From Deltaproteobacteria bacterium (GTDB lineage Bacteria; Desulfobacterota; Binatia; DP-6): DNA of 8,431 nucleotides. Every line of letters begins with the position of its first letter. Position 1 is the first letter of the stretch. The notes beneath the pieces are model-generated. The model had not been told where the DNA came from. It worked only from the letters and a program-made list of their open reading frames with translations, and did not search any database. A program made the position numbers and the translations under genes. Location of the stretch: assembly GCA_005879205.1 (NCBI GenBank), contig VBLD01000189.1, positions 1-8,431 of the forward strand. The letters are read 5' to 3'. Below are positions 1 to 5,800 of this stretch, in pieces.

Positions 1-1
1 C

Positions 2-304
2 GACGGCATCGTCGCAGGGGAGGGGAACGGTCCGCTGGCGCCCGAGCCCAAGCGGTGCGGCGTCCTCGTGGGCGGGCTCGATCCCTGGGCGTGCGACTGG
101 GTGACGACGTGTATGATGGGCGTCGATCCCGCGGCGATCGGCTTCCTCGCCGAGCCGGTGCGCGCGGGACCTCATGCGGTGACGCGTCTCCGTCCCGAGG
201 ACGTCGAGGTCGTTCCGCCCGAGCTCGGCGGGCTGCGCTTCGACTTCCGCCTGCCCGTGGGCTGGCGCGGCGCCCGGGCCGCCGGGAGCGCCGCGGCGCG
301 CTGA
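2..304 (+). CDS. DUF362-family protein, C-terminal part (5' end outside window)
   Basis: The frame is open from the window edge and gives 100 residues before a TGA at 302-304. It opens with DGIVAGEGNGPLAP, followed by GVLVGGLDPWACDWVTTCMMGVDP. This matches the C-terminal signature of DUF362 proteins, where an EGxGP loop precedes a DPVAxDAVxxxLMGxDP-like helix. The usual DPVAxD core is altered here to DPWACD. DUF362 proteins are poorly understood; some carry 4Fe-4S ferredoxin domains, but no cysteine cluster is visible in this fragment. The last 30 or so residues are Gly/Ala/Arg-rich and look like a variable tail. The stop lies 50 bases upstream of the glycosyltransferase start on the same strand, so co-transcription is possible. 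The family call is from motif recognition; the function is unknown. Confidence 0.72.
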   Translation, partial: DGIVAGEGNGPLAPEPKRCGVLVGGLDPWACDWVTTCMMGVDPAAIGFLAEPVRAGPHAVTRLRPEDVEVVPPELGGLRFDFRLPVGWRGARAAGSAAAR

Positions 305-354
305 ATCCGCCCGGTTCTTGACCGGACGCCCTTCGACGCGCTTCTCTGAGGCGA

Positions 355-1318
355 ATGACCCAGCTGGTCTCGCTCGTGGTCCCCGTCTTCAACGAGGAAG
401 AATGCGTTCCGCTGCTCTCCGCCGAGCTGGCCAGGCTCGCCGACCGCCTCGAGCGGGAGAAGGGGCTCCGGGTCGAGACCGTGCTGGTCGACGACGGCAG
501 CTCGGACCGGAGTCGACGCCGCGGAGCGCGATCCGCGCGTCCGGGCCGTGTCGCTGTCCCGGAATTTCGGCCACCAGGCGGCGCTCAGCTGCGGCTATCA
601 GCTCGCGCAGGGCGACGCGGTCGTGACCCTCGACGCCGACCTGCAGGATCCGCCCGAGGTCGTCCTCGACCTGGTCGACGCGTGGCAGCGGGGGGCCGAC
701 ATCGTCTACGCCGTGCGCGCACAGCGTGAAGGAGAGGGCTGGTTCAAGCGCCGGTCGGCCGATCTCTTCTACCGGGTCCTCCAGCGCGTCGGCGAGACCA
801 GCGCGCCGCGCGATGCGGGCGACTTCCGCCTCATGAGCCGCCGCGCCGTGGAAGCGCTCAACCAGCTCCGCGAGGTGCACCGCTACGTCCGCGGCATGGT
901 CGGCTGGCTCGGTTTCCGGACCGCCGTCGTGAGCTACCGGCGGGCGCCGCGGGCGGCAGGACATACCAAGTACCCGCTGCTGCGCATGGTGCGCTTGGCG
1001 GTGGCGGCGGTCGTCTCGTTCAGCACCTTCCCGCTCCGGCTCTTCTACTGGGCCGGCGTGCTGAGCACGGTGCCGTTCTTCTTCTATTCCCTGGTCGCGC
1101 TCTACCAGAAGTACACGCACGACGTCCCCATGCCGCGCGGCTGGATGGCGCTGCAGATGTCGATCATCACGTTCGGCTGCTTGAACCTCGTGTGCCTCGG
1201 CATCATGGGCGAGTACGTCGGGCGCATCTACGAGCAATCCAAGGACCGTCCGCTGTTCCTGATCCGCGAACGGGTCAACCTGGACGACCGCCATGCACGA
1301 AGCGCGTCCTCGGGCTGA
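355..1318 (+). pseudogene. GtrB/ArnC/DPM1-like polyprenyl-phosphate glycosyltransferase (GT2), frameshifted
   Basis: The family transfers a sugar from a nucleotide donor to polyprenyl phosphate at the cytoplasmic membrane face. The ATG at 355 gives an N-terminus with the GT-A motif VVPVFNEEE (residues 9-16) and VLVDDGSSD (43-51). The reading frame is then lost near 511. From 512 another frame continues with VDAAERDPRVR, SLSRNFGHQAAL, the DxD-containing DADLQDPPE, DAGDFRLMSRRAVEAL and TKYPLLRM. Two hydrophobic segments follow (roughly 1040-1110 and 1150-1210) and the end is MGEYVGRIYEQSKDRP. All of these are hallmarks of GtrB/ArnC-type enzymes. The total of about 320 residues is near family size, but the stretch between DDGSSD and RDPRVR is about four or five residues short, so a net deletion of 11 or 14 bases fits better than a single inserted base. 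The downstream part could initiate at GTG 548 but would lack the nucleotide-binding motif. The last 26 bases overlap the next gene. The family is certain; whether the lesion is real or an assembly error is not decidable here. Confidence 0.88.
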
Positions 1319-2000
1319 GTTCGACGCCTTCGCCCCGGATTACGACGGCGGGATGGGGGACCCGCTGAAGCGCCTGTTCGGCGGGACCGCCGACGTGTTC
1401 CTCGAGCACAAGGCCGACTGGCTCCGCCGCAATCTGGCCCCGGCCGGCCGGCTGCTCGACTTCGGGTGCGGCGCCGCCGGGTTCCTGCGCGCGCTCAGGC
1501 AGAGCGGCGCCCCGCTCGAGCTCGTCGGCTGTGACGTCTCGGAGGGCATGCTGGCGGAGGCCCGGGAGCGCTGGGACGCGGGTCCACCGCCCTCTCTGCA
1601 CGCGGTGCCGCCGGGGCCGCTGCCCTTCGCCGACGCCGAGTTCGATGTGGTCACGGCGACGTGCGTCCTCCACCACGTCGCGCCCGCCGAGCGGCCCGCC
1701 GTCGCGCGCGAGCTGCTGCGCGTCGTCCGGCCGGGCGGCGCCGTCGCGGTCTTCGAGCACAACCCGTGGAACCCGCTCACCCGCTGGCTCGTCGGGCGCG
1801 CGGCCATCGACGCCAACGCCCAGCTGCTGTCGGCCGCCGAATGCACCCGGCTGCTGTCGGGGGCGGGCGCCGGAGCCTGTCGCAGCCGGTACATCCTCTT
1901 CTTCCCACCGCGGCTTCGCCGCCTCTGGGCGGCGGAGCGTGCCCTCGCCTGGTTGCCGATCGGCGGCCAGTACGTGACGGTCGGGATCAAGCCGTCATGA
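1293..2000 (+). CDS. Class I SAM-dependent methyltransferase
   Basis: This is a complete 235-residue methyltransferase of the Methyltransf_11 type. The N-terminus has the FDAFAPDYDGG segment (10-20) common at the start of these enzymes, which supports the ATG at 1293 although it lies inside the end of the glycosyltransferase gene. Motif I, LLDFGCGAAG (54-63), binds S-adenosylmethionine. The acidic GCDVSEGML (79-87) follows. PFADAEFDVVTATCVLHHV (111-129) is the motif II/post-II region, and VVRPGGAVAVFEHNPWNPLTRW (144-165) is motif III. The FEHNPxNPLT stretch resembles methyltransferases found in polysaccharide and lipid-linked glycan clusters. There is no membrane segment, so the enzyme is cytoplasmic. 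The start overlaps the upstream gene by 26 bases and the stop shares four bases (ATGA, 1997-2000) with the next start, so translation is probably coupled. The substrate is not predictable; a sugar or glycolipid precursor is inferred from the neighbours. Confidence 0.9.
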   Translation: MHEARPRAEFDAFAPDYDGGMGDPLKRLFGGTADVFLEHKADWLRRNLAPAGRLLDFGCGAAGFLRALRQSGAPLELVGCDVSEGMLAEARERWDAGPPPSLHAVPPGPLPFADAEFDVVTATCVLHHVAPAERPAVARELLRVVRPGGAVAVFEHNPWNPLTRWLVGRAAIDANAQLLSAAECTRLLSGAGAGACRSRYILFFPPRLRRLWAAERALAWLPIGGQYVTVGIKPS

Positions 2001-2799
2001 AGACGTCCAGCGCGGTCGGTGAGCGAACCATCCACGACTTCGGCGAGCAGTGGGTCCACTACGGGGACAACGACGGCTTCTACGGCTCGACCGAGCTCTT
2101 CGCCGACGTCATAGGGCCGCTACTGTCCCGCGAGGACTTCGCGGGCCGGCGCGTGGCCGAGATCGGCAGCGGTGCCGGACGGATCGTCGCGATGATGCTC
2201 GAGTGCGGTGCGGCGCACGTGGTCGCGGTCGAGCCGTCGGACGGGTACTTCGTCGCCCAGCGGAACCTCGCGCGCTACGGCGACCGCGTGACGTTCCTGC
2301 ACGGGCGGGGAGAGGACATCCCGCGCGACCCGCCCTTCGACCTGATCGTGTCGGTGGGCGTCCTCCAGTTCATTCCGGACCCGTCTCCGCCCTCAGGCCC
2401 TCCGGGCAGTTCTTCGTCTGGCTCTGCGCCAGGGAAGGAACCGCCGTCTATCGCGGGCTCGTGCATGCGCTGCGCGTGATGGGCCGCATCCTGCCGCATC
2501 GCGCGCTCGCGGCGATGGTGCGGGGCATCGACCTCGCGCTCGTGTGCTACATGGCGCTCTGTCGCGTCCTGCCCCTGCCGCTGCACGACTATCTCGAGAA
2601 CGTGGTCGGGCGGTTCACGCCGGAGAAACGCCGCCTGGTCATCTACGACCAGCTCAATCCCACCCACGTGCACTATCACTCGCGCGAGGAGGCCGAGCGG
2701 CTGCTCACGGCGAGCGGCTTCGTCGACGTCCGCTTGCACCACCGCCGTCGCTACAGCTGGAGCGTCGTCGGCCGGAAGCCGGAGAGCAGAAGGAGATGA
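1997..2799 (+). pseudogene. Second class I SAM-dependent methyltransferase, frameshifted
   Basis: The ATG at 1997 overlaps the previous stop as ATGA. The first part reads TIHDFGEQWVHYGDNDGFYGSTELF (11-35), then motif I VAEIGSGAGR (53-62), VVAVEPSDGY (75-84) and FDLIVSVGVLQFIPDP (114-129). The frame is then lost near 2387-2391; the original frame runs on uselessly to 2479. From 2389 the other forward frame resumes with ALRPSGQFFVWLCAREG (motif III). A Leu/Met-rich segment follows, then YDQLNPTHVHYHSREEAERLLTASGFVDVRLHHRRRYSWSVVGRKP, a typical C-terminus for this methyltransferase group. Combined length is about 267 residues. Between PDPS and LRPSG roughly seven residues of the usual helix are absent, so a net loss of about 19 or 22 bases fits better than a one-base slip. 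The stop overlaps the following start as ATGA (2796-2799). The family is clear; the encoded protein, as read, would be truncated and probably inactive. Confidence 0.87.
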
Positions 2800-4295
2800 G
2801 CGTCGCATCGACGGCTCGGTCGAGCGCGCTCGCCTGCGCACTCGGCCTCGCCGTCTGCGCCTATTTCCTCGCCTTCCCCCTGCAGCCGAACCAGTCCGAC
2901 GAAGGGTTGATTCTCTACAACTCCGAGCGCCTGCTCGAGGGGCAGGTTCTCTACCGCGACTTCTTCGAGTTCATCACGCCCGGAGCGATGTATTTCTTCG
3001 CCGGGGTGTTCGCGCTGACAGGCCCTTCGCTCCTGGCCGCCCGGGTGGCGACGGCAATGTTGAACGGCCTCTCTGCGTCGCTCCTCTTCTCGCTCGCGCG
3101 GCGCGTCGCGGACGACACCGTGGCCCTGGCCGCCGGGCTCGTTTTTGCGGTCGTCTGTCTGCCCGTATGGCGGCAGGCGAGTCCGCACTGGCTCTCGACC
3201 TGTCTCGGCCTGGCGACGGCGGCGACGGTGCTCGCGGAGCGCTGGTCGCCCGAGATGCGGGCGGCAGGGGCGGGGGCGCTTGCCGGCCTCACGGCCTGCG
3301 TGCACCAGCACCATGGGGTCTTCCTCGGTATCTGGCTGGTGCTCGCCCTCGCGGCGCTTGCGCGCCTCGCACCCGCAGGCGACCGCTGGCGGTCGTGGAG
3401 CCGTCAGACGGCGTGGGCGGCCGGCGCCGGCGGTGCGATCGTCCTGGCGGTCCTTGGCTACTGTGCCTGGCGCGCTTCCGTTGCGCGCGTCGTCTACGCG
3501 CTCTACACCTTCGTCTTCGAGAGCTATCAGCCGCCGAAAACGGGCAAGGTCGGCTGGGCAGGGTCGATCTGGCTGTCGGCCGGCGACCTGGTCTACACGT
3601 GGCCCTGGCTGCTGCGCTGGCTGCCGGCGGCGCTCGCCCTCGAGGCGACGTCTCTCGCCTGGCGGCTTCGGAGCGAACGCGGCCGAGACGAGACCATCCG
3701 GGGTTGTCTTTTCCTGCTCGCGGCCACCATGGCCGCCTCGATCCTGTACTATCCCGATTTCATCCACGTCTCGTTCGTCGCGCCGTTCTTGCTCATCGTC
3801 GTTGCGCGAGTCGTCCACGGATTGCTCAAACGCGTTCGCGTCGAAGTGCGTGTCGCGTTCGCAGCCATGCTGGTGGTCGCGCTAATTGCCAAGGGTTCCG
3901 GAAACCTCGTACGTGCCTGGGCCGCCGCGCCCGAGCGCGCCGAGAGCCCGATCGGGACGCTGCGCCTGTCGGCGACACAGCACACGCTGCTCGACGCCGT
4001 ACGGACCGCGGTGGGCGTTGGTCGCCCGGCGCTCTTCAGCTACCCCGCCGACGCGTGGCTCTATCTCGCCGTTCCAGCCGAGAACCCCACGCCATATTCT
4101 CTGCTGATCCCCGGCTACAACACCCCCCAGCAGTTTACCGAGGCCATTGCGGCCATCGAGCGCCGGCACGCCCCGTACCTCGTCCTTCTGACCGGATTGC
4201 TCCACGACGACGATCCGATCCTGGGCTACGCGCGCCAACGCTTCGAGCCCGTGGCTATCCCTTGGCCCTACACGGTCTACCGTCGCGCCAGCTGA
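2796..4295 (+). CDS. GT39/ArnT-like GT-C membrane glycosyltransferase, copy 1
   Basis: This 499-residue polytopic membrane protein belongs to the GT-C fold group (PMT/ArnT/GT39-like). The family uses polyprenyl-phosphate sugars on the outer face of the membrane and transfers them to lipid, glycan or protein acceptors. After a first hydrophobic helix comes QPNQSDEG, with the DE pair (D35, E36) in the first outer loop where the family has its catalytic acid. It continues RLLEGQVLYRDFFEFITPGAMYFF, ALTGPSLLAARV, VCVHQHHGVFL-like and YTWPWLLRWLPAALA segments, then many further hydrophobic stretches. The end is a soluble outer domain containing RPALFSYPADAWLYL and AENPTPYSLL. The ATG is in an ATGA overlap with the methyltransferase. 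GGAG at 2781-2784 lies 11 bases upstream, while a stronger AAGGAG (2790-2795) abuts the ATG too closely to be the usual ribosome site. The next gene is a paralogue. Donor and acceptor are unknown. Confidence 0.88.
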   Translation: MSVASTARSSALACALGLAVCAYFLAFPLQPNQSDEGLILYNSERLLEGQVLYRDFFEFITPGAMYFFAGVFALTGPSLLAARVATAMLNGLSASLLFSLARRVADDTVALAAGLVFAVVCLPVWRQASPHWLSTCLGLATAATVLAERWSPEMRAAGAGALAGLTACVHQHHGVFLGIWLVLALAALARLAPAGDRWRSWSRQTAWAAGAGGAIVLAVLGYCAWRASVARVVYALYTFVFESYQPPKTGKVGWAGSIWLSAGDLVYTWPWLLRWLPAALALEATSLAWRLRSERGRDETIRGCLFLLAATMAASILYYPDFIHVSFVAPFLLIVVARVVHGLLKRVRVEVRVAFAAMLVVALIAKGSGNLVRAWAAAPERAESPIGTLRLSATQHTLLDAVRTAVGVGRPALFSYPADAWLYLAVPAENPTPYSLLIPGYNTPQQFTEAIAAIERRHAPYLVLLTGLLHDDDPILGYARQRFEPVAIPWPYTVYRRAS

Positions 4296-5800
4296 CCCGG
4301 CTGCTGATCGCCGGATCGCGACATGCGAGAAGCGCGGCCCCGTATGCGGTCGGCGTCGTCGCCTTCGCCTACTTCCTGGCGTTCCCGTTGCAGCCGAGCC
4401 AGTCCGACGAGTCCGTCTACCTCTACGGCTCGCAGCGCCTTCTCGAGGGACAGGTGCTCTATCGCGACTTCTTCGAGTTCATCACCCCCGGAGCCCTGTA
4501 CTTCTTCGCCGGCGTATTCGCGTTGACGGGTCCCTCCCTCCTGGCGGCCCGCGTGGCGATGGCCGCGGTGAACGGACTCGCTGCGTGGCTCCTTTTCTCG
4601 CTCGTGCGTCGCGTTGCGGGCGTCGCCGAGGCGCTCGCGTCGGCCCTCGTCTTCGTGGTCGTCTGCCTGTCCGTGTGGCGGCAGGCGAGTCCGCACTGGC
4701 TCACGACGTGCCTGTGCTTGGCAACGGCTGCGGCGCTGTTCGCGGACGACTGGTCGGTCCGCTTCCGGGCTGCGGTGTCGGGCGTGCTCACGGGCGTCGC
4801 GCTCTGCGTGCACCAGCACCACGGAGTTTTCCTGGCCGTCTGGCTTGCGCTTGCGCTTGCAGGTTTTGCGTACCTCAGCCCCCGCGGCGAGCGATGGCGG
4901 TCGTGGAGCCGACAGACGCTGTGGGCGGCCGGCGCCGGGGGAGCGGTCGTCCTGGCCGTGCTCGGCTACTGTGCATGGCGCGCCTCCGTCGAACGGGTCG
5001 TCTATGCGCTCTACACCTGGGTCCTCGAGAACTACCGGCCGGAGAAGCAGGGTAGGGTCGGCTGGGCGGGCTCGTTCTGGATGTCGGCGTCCGATCTCGC
5101 GTACACCTGGCCATGGCTGCTGCGCTGGCTGCCGGCGGCACTGGCCATCGAGACCGCATCGCTCGCATGGCGCCTGCGACGCATCTGCGGCCGCGACGAG
5201 GTCGTGCGGGCCTGTCTGCTCCTCCTGGCTGCGGCGATGTCAGCCTCCATTCTCTACTATCCGGATTACATTCACGTCGCGTTCATCGCGCCTTTCCTGC
5301 TCATCGTGGCAGCGCGTGTGTTTCACGCGCTGCTCGAGCGGATGCCGTGGGCACGCGTCGCGCTCGTCGGAGTCCTCCTTGTCGCGCTTGCCATCAAGGG
5401 CTCGGAGAACCTCGCCCGTGCCTGGGCTACCGCGCCGGAACGGGTCACGACGCCGATCGGAACGCTCCGTCTCAAGCCGGGACAGCGCGCACTGCTGGAG
5501 GTCGTGCGGAACGTGGTCGGGCCCGCACGTCCGGCGCTCTTCAGCTACCCGGGTGACGCGTGGCTCTATCTCGTGGTCCCCGCGGAGAATCCCACGCCAT
5601 ACTCGCTGCTGCTGCCCCGCTACAATAGTGCGGAGCAGTACGCCGACGCCGTCGCGGCGATCGAACGCCGGCATACTCCGTACCTCGTCCTCCTGAGCGC
5701 GATGCTCCCCGACAACGATCCCATCCTTCGCTACGCACGCGAACACTTCGAGCCGGTGGCGACGCCGTGGCCCTACACGATCTACCGGCGCGCCAGCTGA
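4262..5800 (+). CDS. GT39/ArnT-like GT-C membrane glycosyltransferase, copy 2 (start uncertain)
   Basis: This is a tandem paralogue of the upstream gene, roughly 70-75% identical by eye. It aligns from AYFLAFPLQP to the final YRRAS with a single one-residue gap (LLKRVRVEVRVAF against LLERMPWARVAL). It keeps the catalytic DE pair (QSDES, with Ser where copy 1 has Gly), RLLEGQVLYRDFFEFITPGALYFF, VCVHQHHGVFL, RWRSWSRQT, YTWPWLLRWLPAALA, SILYYPDYIHV and AENPTPYSLL. The role should be the same class of reaction: polyprenyl-phosphate-sugar-dependent transfer at the outer membrane face. The start is a problem, because no ATG, GTG or TTG lies in frame between the previous stop and the first helix. 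TTG 4262, inside the upstream gene (34-base overlap), is the nearest standard initiator. CTG 4301, five bases after the upstream stop, would give exactly 499 residues like copy 1. The duplicate may have diverged in acceptor or donor preference. Confidence 0.84.
   Translation: MALHGLPSRQLTRLLIAGSRHARSAAPYAVGVVAFAYFLAFPLQPSQSDESVYLYGSQRLLEGQVLYRDFFEFITPGALYFFAGVFALTGPSLLAARVAMAAVNGLAAWLLFSLVRRVAGVAEALASALVFVVVCLSVWRQASPHWLTTCLCLATAAALFADDWSVRFRAAVSGVLTGVALCVHQHHGVFLAVWLALALAGFAYLSPRGERWRSWSRQTLWAAGAGGAVVLAVLGYCAWRASVERVVYALYTWVLENYRPEKQGRVGWAGSFWMSASDLAYTWPWLLRWLPAALAIETASLAWRLRRICGRDEVVRACLLLLAAAMSASILYYPDYIHVAFIAPFLLIVAARVFHALLERMPWARVALVGVLLVALAIKGSENLARAWATAPERVTTPIGTLRLKPGQRALLEVVRNVVGPARPALFSYPGDAWLYLVVPAENPTPYSLLLPRYNSAEQYADAVAAIERRHTPYLVLLSAMLPDNDPILRYAREHFEPVATPWPYTIYRRAS
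4284..4303 (+). repeat. Junction repeat, copy 1 (end of GT39 copy 1)
   Basis: Twenty bases spanning the stop of copy 1, from CGCGCC through the TGA to CTG. They match 18 of 20 bases at 5789-5808, exactly 1505 bases downstream. The repeat covers the last codons, the stop, a five-base spacer (CCCGG) and an NTG codon. It marks the boundary of the GT39 tandem duplication. Confidence 0.75.

Noticed and set aside
311..325. Short inverted repeat CCGGT-TCTTG-ACCGG between the DUF362 and GT2 genes
   Set aside because: The five-base stem has no T-run after it, so it is not a convincing terminator. It also overlaps a TTGACC with no acceptable -10 box downstream. A stem of this size is common by chance in GC-rich DNA.
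505..530. Programmed ribosomal frameshift in the GT2 gene
   Set aside because: No slippery sequence or obvious stimulatory structure is visible, and several expected residues are missing, which a programmed shift would not explain.
389..1294. Minus-strand open frame of 301 codons opposite the GT2 gene
   Set aside because: It bridges the frameshift site only because it is an antisense frame of high-GC DNA. It shows no family signature, while the + strand carries GtrB motifs on both sides.
3167..4261. Upstream open extension in the frame of GT39 copy 2
   Set aside because: The residues are Arg/Ala/Pro-rich and lie in an alternative frame of GT39 copy 1, without helices or motifs. The real gene begins near 4262-4304.
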